Source: Caldora sp. SIO3E6 (GTDB taxonomy: Bacteria > Cyanobacteriota > Cyanobacteriia > Cyanobacteriales > Coleofasciculaceae). Taken from it: DNA of 12,216 nucleotides. Shown one piece after another: positions 5,795-12,216 of the stretch. The position numbers were made by a program, and so were the translations under genes. The stretch covers positions 1 to 12,216 of the forward strand of contig JAAHHL010000110.1 of assembly GCA_010672185.1 (NCBI GenBank), written 5' to 3'. Under the pieces are notes generated by a model. That model was not told the origin of the DNA and did not search any database. It worked only from the letters and a program-made list of their open reading frames with translations. The stretch's first letter is position 1; each line of letters starts with the position of its first letter.

Positions 5795-8170
5795 CTATTT
5801 ATAAACCCATTCTAATTGCAAATACTGCTCCAATAAAGCAATTAACTGCTCCTGTTCAACAGGTTTGCTGAGAAAGGCATCGCAGCCAAGACGCTGAGTT
5901 TCCGCCATGACTACTGAGAAATTGCTGGCGGAGAGGGCAATAATTGGCACCTCTTTAGTTTCTGGCATTTGCCGGAGTGCTGCTACCATAGTAAAGCCGG
6001 TTTGAACGGGCATAAATAAATCGGTCAAAATCAAGTCTGGTCGATATTCTGTGGCAATCTTTACTCCCTGCAAACCATTCTCTGCCGTCACTACTTCAAA
6101 GCCCAAAGGTTCTAGCATATTAAGTAACAACATGCGATTTTCTGCTTGATCATCCACTACCAGCAGTCGGCGTTGTTTTCCTTTGTAATTAAGTACTTGA
6201 CCAGCAATATCATATTCAGATTCTGAAGTCGCTTCAACTACATCTAAGGTGAGTTCAAACCAAAAGTTGGAACCTTGACCCAATTTACTTTCTACTTTTA
6301 GTTGACCTCCCATTAATTCTACCAGTTGCTTACTGATAGCTAAGCCTAAGCCAGTTCCTCCTGAGCGTTGTTTTGTATCGCCGACTTGTTCAAAAGCTTG
6401 GAAGATCATCTCCAACTCCGAGGAGCTAATGCCAACCCCTGTATCGAGCACCTCGAAGCGAATCGTTTTTTGGGATGAAGAAGTAGCTATTAATGACTCA
6501 CGATCCTCAACTAAACTAACTTTCAAAGTCACTTTCCCTTTAGGAGTGAATTTGACAGCATTGTTTAACAGATTGAGAAGAACCTGTCTGAGTCTTTTCC
6601 CATCTGCTCGTAGGTTAGTGGGTAGGTCGTGATCAAGTTCGTGATTAAACAGAATCTTTTTTTCGATAGCTCGCATATGGATAATACCTACTACTCCTTC
6701 CAAAAAGGTTGGAAAATGCAAGTCAGTGGGATCAAGCTCCATCTTGCTAGCTTCAATTTTAGAAAAATCTAAGACATCATTAATCAGGGTTAATAAATGA
6801 GTGCCACTTTGCTTAATGATTTTCAAACCATCGATTTGCTTCAGTTTTAAGTTCTGATCGCGCTGGAGAATCTTAGCATAGCCTAAGATCGCGTTGAGAG
6901 GGGTGCGGAGTTCGTGGCTCATATTGGCAATAAATTTGCCTTTGGCTTGGCTAGCAATTTCCGCAGTTTCTTTAGCTGTAACTAATTCAGCAGTGCGCTC
7001 CTTGACTCTAATTTCTAACTCCTGATTAGTCTTTTCTAAAGTTATAAAAGAATCCCGCAACTGCTTTGCCATTTGGTTAAAACTTTTAGCTAAGATACCA
7101 ATTTCATCTTCGCTTAATACGGGAGTCTTGTGGTATAGGTCTCCCTCGGCTATCTGAATTGCGGCATCTGTGATCGCTCGAATTGGTTGGGTAATCCGGC
7201 GTGATAGTAAATAAACTCCAATCAGTAGTACCCCTGCAGAACTCAAGCCAATCAGTAAAATATTCCTTGCTAGCCGTTGCGCAGGAGCAAATGCTTCTTG
7301 CTGAGAGATCTCTGCTAATAATGCTAGGTTCTGTTGCTCCAACCAGCGATACACACCGATAACCGCTACTCCGTCATAATTCACGTAAAGTCCAGCGCCA
7401 TTTTTTCCTTGTGTAGCAGCATCAATGCCTAAACTACTAATCCCTTTAGGGTATTTTTTCGTATCATAGCGGTCTGATACAATAAAGGAGTTTTTTCTTT
7501 CCAAACGACCGACTAGGTAGGTTTCTCCAGTCTCACCCAAGCCTGTACGTTCCCGGATTAAATTATCTACCTCTTGAAGATCCAGAGTAATTGCCATGAC
7601 TCCAATACGGCTGCCTGATTCCTTAAGGATAGGTGTAGCAAAAGTAATTGCCGTCTTGCCTGTAATCGACGATTTATAAAAAGTCGGCCTTACCTGGTCT
7701 TGATCTGGAGTAAAGTAAGTAGTGGTAGAGCCAAGAGGTTGATATTTACCTTGTAGAGTTTTCTGAGTGGAGAAAACAACAATACCCCCAGTAGTCAGAA
7801 TGGAAATTTCTTGCAAATTGGGCTTAATGACAGCTAAATCTTTAAAGTATTGGGAGATGCTATCATAGGCTGCTTCGTAGTAGATTGATTGGCCTGCTAA
7901 ATCTTTCTGAGTGAGCAAGATTTCTGCTTGATCTTTTACTTCTGGCAACTGTGCTGATAAAAGTACATCCTGGTACTGAGTGTTCAGCCATTGGTTGATT
8001 TCATAGTCTTTGAGAGAGGTAGCAACACTGAGTCGGTCGAAAACAGATTGTTTGAGAGCATCTCTGGCTAAAACGTAAGCAATTGTTGCTACCAGGCTGA
8101 TGGTTACTAAGGATAGTACAGAAAAGGAAGTAACCAGCTTTAGGAGTAAGCTTTTTTTAAGAGATTGCAT
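5795..8170 (-). CDS. Double-Cache hybrid sensor histidine kinase
   Basis: 791 residues from the ATG at 8170. Order: TM1 at 11-34; an extracytoplasmic double-Cache-type sensor at 35-300, with GLGETGETYLVG at 210-221; TM2 at 303-322; HAMP at about 323-376; a coiled coil with ELEIRVKERTAEL; HisKA with phospho-acceptor H419 in NMSHELRTPLN; HATPase with N-box N533/N537, DTGVG at 576-580 and GGTGLGLAIS at 604-613; and a C-terminal receiver with D673/D674, phospho-site D717, S747 and K769. All catalytic residues are present. The kinase should phosphorylate its own receiver in response to a periplasmic ligand; the output partner is not in the window. An upstream ATG at 8233 would add 21 residues encoded by an intergenic repeat, so it is rejected. 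The gene follows the solute-binding protein by 128 bases. Confidence 0.95.
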   Translation of the reverse strand: MQSLKKSLLLKLVTSFSVLSLVTISLVATIAYVLARDALKQSVFDRLSVATSLKDYEINQWLNTQYQDVLLSAQLPEVKDQAEILLTQKDLAGQSIYYEAAYDSISQYFKDLAVIKPNLQEISILTTGGIVVFSTQKTLQGKYQPLGSTTTYFTPDQDQVRPTFYKSSITGKTAITFATPILKESGSRIGVMAITLDLQEVDNLIRERTGLGETGETYLVGRLERKNSFIVSDRYDTKKYPKGISSLGIDAATQGKNGAGLYVNYDGVAVIGVYRWLEQQNLALLAEISQQEAFAPAQRLARNILLIGLSSAGVLLIGVYLLSRRITQPIRAITDAAIQIAEGDLYHKTPVLSEDEIGILAKSFNQMAKQLRDSFITLEKTNQELEIRVKERTAELVTAKETAEIASQAKGKFIANMSHELRTPLNAILGYAKILQRDQNLKLKQIDGLKIIKQSGTHLLTLINDVLDFSKIEASKMELDPTDLHFPTFLEGVVGIIHMRAIEKKILFNHELDHDLPTNLRADGKRLRQVLLNLLNNAVKFTPKGKVTLKVSLVEDRESLIATSSSQKTIRFEVLDTGVGISSSELEMIFQAFEQVGDTKQRSGGTGLGLAISKQLVELMGGQLKVESKLGQGSNFWFELTLDVVEATSESEYDIAGQVLNYKGKQRRLLVVDDQAENRMLLLNMLEPLGFEVVTAENGLQGVKIATEYRPDLILTDLFMPVQTGFTMVAALRQMPETKEVPIIALSASNFSVVMAETQRLGCDAFLSKPVEQEQLIALLEQYLQLEWVYK

Positions 8171-8201
8171 TGATTTGGCATTAATTATTTGTTGGATGAA
8201 C

Positions 8202-8227
8202 CACAAAGGCACAAAGTACACAAAGGA
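8202..8227. repeat. CACAAAG-type short repeat in the kinase leader
   Basis: Three spaced copies of CACAAAG or its near match (CACAAAGG, CACAAAGT, CACAAAGG) lie between the solute-binding-protein gene and the kinase start. This text recurs in bacterial intergenic DNA and, in one frame, falsely extends the kinase N-terminus. Confidence 0.65.
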
Positions 8228-8298
8228 AGACAAAAAGAAGATAGGTGTAATTGTGCCGGTTAGTTCAGGTATAAGTACTTTTATTGATAGAATTTAGC

Positions 8299-9675
8299 TT
8301 AAGTCCAATCAGCAAAAATTTGCTTGATGTGCTCAATCGCTTCCTCGGTAGCTTGCTCGGTGGATAAGCCATCTACCGCAATTTTTCTCATAACTTCTCC
8401 CCAAACGTTCTGAGCAGCTACTTCACCATAAGCTGGGTTAAATACTTGATAAGCGGGACGAGTTTTTTGTAATTGCTGTACTGCTACTGAAATATGTGGA
8501 TCTTCGGGATTTGTCCAGAAAGGCTTTTCAAACAGTTGCGGCATAACGGGTAAGTACCTTCCCTGAGCTCCTTCAACATATGCCTCTAAGTTTTCTGGTT
8601 GCGCTAAGTATGAGAGAAAACTTTTGGCAGTCTCTTGGTTTGCAGATGCTTCAAAAATGACTGCTTGCTTAATTTCTACTACGAATCTCATCGACTCACC
8701 ACTAGGCTTATTTGGCCATTTGACTGTAGAAAGTTGTTGATAGTAAACATCCTTGTCTTGCCGCTGGGAACCTGGAGCAGACAGAGTATGGTTGACAGTC
8801 ATCAGGCTAGTGCGACTGAGTAAGGCAACATTATTACCAGTATTATCCCAATCCACTGCTTCAGGAGGTACTGTGCCATTTTTATAAAAGCTAGCGTAGT
8901 TTTCTATGGCATTAGCTATACCTTGGCGAACTTGAGGGTCGTCCACCTGTAATTTACCATTTTCGTCTAATAATTCGACATCATATGCTTCTAGAAATTG
9001 CTCAAAGTTATTGTAGGTATCTAAACTAAGAGACATCGGCATACCAACACTATAAATATCAGATTGACCGCTCTTAGGAAGCTGCTCCTGAGCCTCTTCC
9101 CAAAATTGCCAAAATCCCTCCCAATCTTTGGGTATTGACTCTTGATCTTGGCCCATTTTGTTGAGCAAGTCTTGCCAGTAATGTATATGAATTGCTGATT
9201 GCATAATGGGTACAGCATAGTAACCCCGCTGGTTAGCTACTTGGTTTTGGTAATTAACCCCAGCAAGAACACTTTTGCTATACAAGTCTTCTAGAGGCTC
9301 TATAACCTCAGAAACATCTGCTAGTTGATTATTCCAGGCTAGACGGGGAATAATCGTTAAGTCTGCAACACCAGCATAGAAGATATCAGGAGTATTCCCG
9401 GAGGCGATCGCACTCTCAATTTCTTTGAGGATATCTTTCTGTGGTATGATATCCAATACAACTTTAATTCCAGTCTCTTTTTCCCATTCAGCTATAATTT
9501 GAGCTAGGGCATCGGTTTCTTCTGGATAAAAACCCTGTTGCCACCAAATACTTAGCTCATCATTATTCTTGGAGCTTGATTCTGGTGTAGATGATTGAGG
9601 ATTAGTTGCACATTGAGTCAATCCTAAACCAAGTAAAAACCAAGAGGATAGTCTAGTAAATTCACGTCGTTGCAT
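8299..9675 (-). CDS. Extracellular solute-binding lipoprotein, ABC sugar-binding type (family 1)
   Basis: 458 residues from the ATG at 9675, typical for this family. The N-terminus MQRREFTRLSSWFLLGLGL has a twin-arginine-like R-R-E-F motif, a hydrophobic core and a cysteine at 22 preceded by L-T-Q. The lipobox is imperfect (Q at -1), so lipid attachment is likely but not certain. After a Ser/Asn-rich spacer the binding-protein fold begins: LSIWWQ at 41, then EWEKETGIKV at 63, SGNTPDIFYAG at 92 and YAVPI at 153, with a bilobed-fold C-terminal half. Such proteins capture sugars or other small solutes for ABC importers; the ligand cannot be told. No permease or ATPase gene is adjacent, while a Cache-domain kinase follows directly, so a sensory role is plausible. 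The frame opens upstream to 9771, but those 32 residues precede the signal sequence and cross a hairpin. Confidence 0.9.
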   Translation of the reverse strand: MQRREFTRLSSWFLLGLGLTQCATNPQSSTPESSSKNNDELSIWWQQGFYPEETDALAQIIAEWEKETGIKVVLDIIPQKDILKEIESAIASGNTPDIFYAGVADLTIIPRLAWNNQLADVSEVIEPLEDLYSKSVLAGVNYQNQVANQRGYYAVPIMQSAIHIHYWQDLLNKMGQDQESIPKDWEGFWQFWEEAQEQLPKSGQSDIYSVGMPMSLSLDTYNNFEQFLEAYDVELLDENGKLQVDDPQVRQGIANAIENYASFYKNGTVPPEAVDWDNTGNNVALLSRTSLMTVNHTLSAPGSQRQDKDVYYQQLSTVKWPNKPSGESMRFVVEIKQAVIFEASANQETAKSFLSYLAQPENLEAYVEGAQGRYLPVMPQLFEKPFWTNPEDPHISVAVQQLQKTRPAYQVFNPAYGEVAAQNVWGEVMRKIAVDGLSTEQATEEAIEHIKQIFADWT

Positions 9676-9704
9676 AATTAATAAAAAAATGGTTATATAC
9701 GGGT

Positions 9705-9736
9705 TTGCCATTAAACAATTCTGTTTAATGTGGCAA
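9705..9736 (-). promoter_or_regulatory. Hairpin in the leader of the solute-binding-protein gene
   Basis: A perfect 9-bp stem (CATTAAACA at 9709-9717 with its complement at 9722-9730) closes over an ATTC loop, extended outward by TTGCC/GGCAA after a 2-base bulge. It lies about 35-60 bases before the chosen start and is followed, in the direction of transcription, by an interrupted T-run (TTTTTTTATTAATT). It could be an attenuator, an operator or an mRNA-stability element. It resembles no riboswitch I know. Confidence 0.45.
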
Positions 9737-9944
9737 GCCGAGTTGACTCCGGTGCAAGATGGAGCTTTCATTTATGCCGCTTGATAAAATTTTTACTATA
9801 CCTCAGACATCTGACCTAAGATATAGCGAAACTGAGCTATAGCACGCCTCAAACTTAATTGGTAAGTATTTATATGCTAGAGTAGCGCGGCGGCAATAAC
9901 CCAAAGCGTGCAATAAAGGTTAAAAAGCTTATTACACAAGCTTT

Positions 9945-9965
9945 CTTCCCTCTTCCCTCTTCCCT
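9945..9965. repeat. CTTCCCT heptamer tandem repeat
   Basis: Three exact CTTCCCT units. It is another short tandem heptamer of the type found between cyanobacterial genes. Confidence 0.85.
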
Positions 9966-9977
9966 CCTTGGAGAGGT

Positions 9978-10068
9978 GATATCATGTCCGCCTAATTGCT
10001 TACGATAAAAACTTCTCCGCGTCTGAAGCGTCAGCCTTAACGATAAGTATTCAACCGAACCTGATTAG
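9978..10068. mobile_element. Degenerate MITE-like inverted repeat
   Basis: The left arm (ATATCATGTCCGCCTAATTG, from 9979) and the right arm (about 10037-10068, complement TAATCAGGTTCGGTTGAAT) match at roughly 60 percent over 25 bases. Between them lies a CTTC/GAAG hairpin with CCGCGTCTGAAGCG. The arms recall a dispersed cyanobacterial repeat, but the match is weak and the boundaries are approximate. Confidence 0.35.
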
Positions 10069-10300
10069 AGGGGTGGGTTGTTGCCTGCTTTTACTAGTGC
10101 AAGCTTTGAGTATTACACCCCTTGCTGACAAAAATACTGCTAACTATAGCCAAAATTTTAGCTCTTGTCTTAATTTTTACAATTGATCCTTAGTCTGACG
10201 CACCAAACATTCTCTGAAGAAACACAGGCTCAAAACCCTGTAAAATGGAATTATGAAGAAGTGTTTCTTTCTTACCATAGCGGCGCAAAATTCGACCCCA

Positions 10301-10333
10301 CACCCTACACTCTACACCCTACACTCTACACCC
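10301..10333. repeat. CACCCTACACTCTA 14-bp tandem repeat
   Basis: Two exact 14-bp units and a partial third (CACCC). Each unit is itself two related heptamers, CACCCTA and CACTCTA. Confidence 0.88.
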
Positions 10334-10334
10334 C

Positions 10335-10352
10335 GCGCCGTCAGGCGCTTTT
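10335..10352 (+). terminator. Short GC hairpin followed by TTTT
   Basis: GCGCC (10335-10339) pairs with GGCGC (10344-10348) around GTCA and is followed directly by TTTT. The form fits a minimal intrinsic terminator on the plus strand, but no plus-strand gene lies upstream, so it may simply be part of a dispersed repeat. Confidence 0.3.
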
Positions 10353-10360
10353 ATGTTACT

Positions 10361-10395
10361 CAAAAACACAAGCAAATCCACTTGGGATCTGCTTG
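10361..10395 (-). terminator. Intrinsic terminator candidate on the minus strand
   Basis: Read on the minus strand, CAAGCAGATCC (10395-10385) pairs with GGATTTGCTTG (10379-10369) around a 5-base loop: 11 pairs including one G-U, then TGTTTTTG. The wobble pair forms only in the minus-strand RNA, which supports that direction. It lies about 195 bases past the end of the 57-residue ORF at 10591-10764, so it may end the transcript that starts at the membrane-protein gene. Confidence 0.55.
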
Positions 10396-10550
10396 TCACC
10401 CTGTCAGCTACAAGCCACTACCTAAAGCAAAATGTAGAATTAGCCGTTATGGAGATTTGATTCCGGAGGTCTCATTGTCTTAGTAAAAAATTAGTCAGAC
10501 TTCCATGAACTCTCGTTCACAACAAAGTATGAAAACTTTGGTGTCTCCGT

Positions 10551-10577
10551 GTCCGGTGCGTCCGGTGCGTCCGGTGC
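10551..10577. repeat. GTCCGGTGC 9-bp tandem repeat
   Basis: Three exact units, preceded by GTCTCCGTGTCC (10543-10554). That 12-mer occurs again inside the membrane-protein gene at 11153-11164, in the linker region. Confidence 0.88.
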
Positions 10578-10590
10578 GTCTATTTTCAGA

Positions 10591-10764
10591 TTAGACCTGT
10601 GGTGGTTGGCAATACCAACAACTTACTCTCAAAGCCTGTGAACCCTGACTCAATTGGTGTAATTGAGTAAGAATTATAGCATTTTTTTCTTCAATAGCAA
10701 ACTTACGTTTCCGAAACTCTCCTGCCTGAGGGTAAAATTGGGTATTTTTTATGGGTAAATCCAC
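10591..10764 (-). CDS. Possible 57-residue ORF directly after the membrane-protein gene
   Basis: A GTG at 10764 follows the TGA of the upstream gene with no gap and in the same frame, and the frame runs to a TAA at 10591. AGAGGGAG at 10777-10770 (minus strand) is 5 bases before the GTG, a good Shine-Dalgarno placed in the last codons of the upstream gene, as expected for coupled translation. The product is basic in the middle (GEFRKRKF), probably helical (AIEEKNAIILTQLHQL) and ends with a CWYC pair near residue 49. I recognise no family. Alternatives: the true C-terminus of the upstream protein, lost to a nonsense mutation or reached by read-through, or chance. The hairpin at 10648-10668 lies inside it. 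Confidence 0.4.
   Translation of the reverse strand: MDLPIKNTQFYPQAGEFRKRKFAIEEKNAIILTQLHQLSQGSQALRVSCWYCQPPQV
10648..10668. repeat. 8-bp stem-loop
   Basis: ACTCAATT (10648-10655) pairs with AATTGAGT (10661-10668) around GGTGT. A run of seven T lies 13 bases further on the plus strand, too far for a standard terminator. It falls within the possible 57-residue ORF. Confidence 0.5.
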
Positions 10765-11682
10765 TCACGCTCCCTCTAGGTTGTCGATGGGCGAAAACTC
10801 TTTGGTTTCTGACGAGTATTTCCAGGCAATGCCCTCTGGATCTCTACTTTGACTCCATTGAGGAAAATCTGGGTCAGATTTGTGTTTACCAACTGTGCTT
10901 GAATGAACATCGAGACGCTTGGCAAGTTCTCCTTGGATGAGAGATTGAGAATTTGATTGCTCTTGTGGTGTGGAAGATTCCCTATCGGCTTCTACCGCAA
11001 TTACTGAAGAGAGAGCTTGAGAAAGACTATTTTTTTGATCTGTTGAGGGTTCTGGAGGATTTGCCACCTCACTGCTGGAAGATTCCTTTACCTCAGGAGT
11101 TGGTGCTTCTGGCTGGGTGAACGAAGTAGGAGGTGGGATTTCCCTTCGACCCGTCTCCGTGTCCCTGCTTCCCTGCGTCTGCTGACTCGTTTCCCCACTC
11201 CTTTTTTCCCTCACCTGTTCTGGTTTCAGTGCCTCAATCCGCTTGACAACCTCACCAGGAACTAATTCATTTTCTAGATCCACTACCGGCTCACTGTCGT
11301 TAAAAATACTACCAAGAGCGTTAGCAGTCAGAAAGTAATACACAGTGCCTTTATCTTCATAGACTTGACGCTGGGCACCAAATTCTTCTGCCCTTTTATC
11401 CAAATATTGCTGTGCTATTGCTCCCGATATATTAGCCTTGATCGATAAATCTAGGGGGGTGAGACAGCCTTGGTTTTCTTTAATCAGCCGATTAAAGAAG
11501 GGGTTGATTTGTTTGCTCCACTGCTGCCATTGATATTGCTGCCAAAATTGAAAACTGATAGTAATGACCAATAGTGCTAACACAAAAGGCCAAGCTTTCA
11601 AAAAAAGGACAGTTATTAACGCGATGGGGACTATGAGAATAAGAAGAGCACGAGCACTGCTATCAATTACGTTTCCGGACAT
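10765..11682 (-). CDS. Membrane-anchored protein with two putative helix-turn-helix domains
   Basis: 305 residues. Two hydrophobic segments (about 11-29 and 31-47) form a hairpin anchor, and FWQQYQWQQW marks the end of the membrane part. Residues 57-120 look like a winged-helix domain (FFNRLIKENQG, then LTPLDLSIKANISGAIAQQY and a beta pair ending VYYFL). A long Ser/Pro/Glu/Gln-rich linker spans 135-245. Residues 248-298 form a second helix-turn-helix-like domain (IQGELAKRLDVHSSTVGKHK, then FPQWSQSRDPEGIAWKY) that recurs in cyanobacterial proteins of unknown function. Both globular parts probably face the cytoplasm. A role in membrane-tethered regulation is inferred only from this layout. Part of the linker (about 165-182) is encoded by low-complexity DNA like the repeats downstream. 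It is divergent from the desaturase gene, with 250 bases between the two starts. Confidence 0.75.
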   Translation of the reverse strand: MSGNVIDSSARALLILIVPIALITVLFLKAWPFVLALLVITISFQFWQQYQWQQWSKQINPFFNRLIKENQGCLTPLDLSIKANISGAIAQQYLDKRAEEFGAQRQVYEDKGTVYYFLTANALGSIFNDSEPVVDLENELVPGEVVKRIEALKPEQVREKRSGETSQQTQGSRDTETGRREIPPPTSFTQPEAPTPEVKESSSSEVANPPEPSTDQKNSLSQALSSVIAVEADRESSTPQEQSNSQSLIQGELAKRLDVHSSTVGKHKSDPDFPQWSQSRDPEGIAWKYSSETKEFSPIDNLEGA

Positions 11683-11932
11683 ATCCCTGCTTGTTAACTT
11701 AACGCCGTATGTAACTTTTTTCGTTGAGGAAACCCTACCTGTAGCTGCCAGAGAGTAAAAATATAGTTCTCAAAGCCAAGTGGGGTCAATGTACAATGAA
11801 AAGTTTATCATTGCTGTATTCTACGGCGTCGATAACTTTCTTCAAACAAATCACTTGCTCGCCGTCAGATAAAGCAAGACACAAGCAAACACGGGAGTAT
11901 ATCAGTTGGATGTAGATGACAAGTTACAGGAT

Positions 11933-12216
11933 ATGAACCTTTCCGGTTTTTTCCATGATATCGAAGACCTTCGCCGTCGAATCTATCCACAGATAGGGGA
12001 ACGGGACTTTGTCCACCTCAAAAGATTCGAGTGGTATGGGAGACTCGCGTCTCTTTTCGGGTATCTTACCTGCTGGATCGTTATCAATCCGTTTTCAGCT
12101 TTTGGTATCAGTTTTGGTCAGTGTACTCGATGGATCGTTGCACACCATGTTACCCATGGGGGTTATGACAAGGTACCGAACATTCCTCAGCGGTATACAA
12201 GTAAGTATTTTGCTAA
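11933..12216 (+). CDS. Fatty acid desaturase, N-terminal part (cut by the window edge)
   Basis: The first 94 residues of a protein open to the window end. The telling part is the histidine box HHVTHGGYD at 71-79, followed by KVPNIPQRYTSK, as in a cyanobacterial branch of the membrane fatty acid desaturase family (di-iron enzymes that introduce double bonds into acyl chains). Before it are an acidic/basic helix (HDIEDLRRRIY at 8-18), GERDFVHLKRFEWYGRL and a first membrane segment at about 39-60. The remaining histidine boxes would lie beyond the edge. The start is uncertain: ATG at 11933 has no good Shine-Dalgarno, while TTG at 11906, nine codons upstream in frame, has GGGAG at 11893-11897 at a suitable distance. 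An in-frame stop at 11870-11872 limits the N-terminus. Confidence 0.8.
   Translation, partial: MNLSGFFHDIEDLRRRIYPQIGERDFVHLKRFEWYGRLASLFGYLTCWIVINPFSAFGISFGQCTRWIVAHHVTHGGYDKVPNIPQRYTSKYFA

Larger units (their letters stand above)
9772..10590. other. Gene-free intergenic stretch with repeats
   Basis: About 0.8 kb with no convincing coding region on either strand. It holds a TATAGC/GCTATA inverted repeat near 9822-9842, an AAGCTT inverted pair at 9925-9943, and the separately listed CTTCCCT array, MITE-like sequence, 14-bp repeat, two hairpins and GTCCGGTGC array. The two plus-strand reading frames at 10183-10483 overlap the tandem repeats and show no family features. Confidence 0.6.

Noticed and set aside
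8171..8233. Upstream ATG extending the kinase by 21 residues
   Set aside because: The added codons come from a dispersed CACAAAG-type intergenic repeat; the basic start and first membrane helix fit the ATG at 8170.
9732..9770. Text resembling part of a cobalamin riboswitch (CTCCGGTGCAAG)
   Set aside because: The conserved core boxes and overall fold are missing; it is better explained as chance plus a small CCGAGT/ACTCCGG hairpin.
9676..9771. 32-residue N-terminal extension of the solute-binding protein
   Set aside because: It would place a hairpin and unrelated residues before a complete signal sequence; the start at 9675 gives a normal lipoprotein N-terminus.
10183..10483. Two overlapping plus-strand frames of 76-80 codons
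   Set aside because: Both translate the CACCCTACACTCTA repeat and the hairpins and show no family-like features.

Overview
The window looks like cyanobacterial chromosome. The octamer GCGATCGC (HIP1) occurs at least seven times (356, 1227, 1321, 1858, 2805, 4869, 9414). The gene families (DUF4058, DUF433, a STAND/NACHT NTPase with HEAT-like repeats, a double-Cache hybrid kinase) and the intergenic DNA full of MITEs and 7-9 bp tandem repeats also fit a large-genome, probably filamentous cyanobacterium. No rRNA, tRNA, CRISPR array or intact transposase gene was seen. Everything here is read by eye; no database search was run.

Layout. 150-2660 (+): a NACHT-type NTPase with C-terminal helical repeats. 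2763-3164 (+): a small exported four-cysteine protein of unknown function. 3165-4190: a repeat island of hairpins and three MITE-like elements, two stacked end to end, around a small antibiotic-biosynthesis-monooxygenase-like gene (3656-3949, -). 4190-5430 (-): a DUF433 protein followed by a DUF4058 protein. 5431-5794: a GNAT acetyltransferase remnant cut off by another MITE, then a 9-bp tandem repeat. 5795-9675 (-): an extracellular solute-binding lipoprotein followed by a double-Cache hybrid histidine kinase, a plausible ligand-sensing pair. 9676-10590: about 0.9 kb without a convincing gene but with several repeats and hairpins. 10591-11682 (-): a membrane-anchored protein with two putative DNA-binding domains and, directly after its stop codon in the same frame, a possible 57-residue ORF. 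11933 to the right edge (+): the start of a fatty acid desaturase gene that runs out of the window.

How the genes relate. The clearest functional unit is the solute-binding protein plus kinase: same strand, adjacent, with no permease or ATPase gene beside them, so the binding protein may serve sensing rather than import. The NACHT protein has the architecture of bacterial NLR-like (bNACHT) proteins, several of which are known anti-phage factors; that role is inferred here, not shown. The other genes look like independent units separated by mobile debris. Several predicted starts (3949, 8170, 9675) were placed downstream of the longest possible ORF because the extra N-terminus is encoded by repeat DNA or precedes an obvious signal or membrane sequence.
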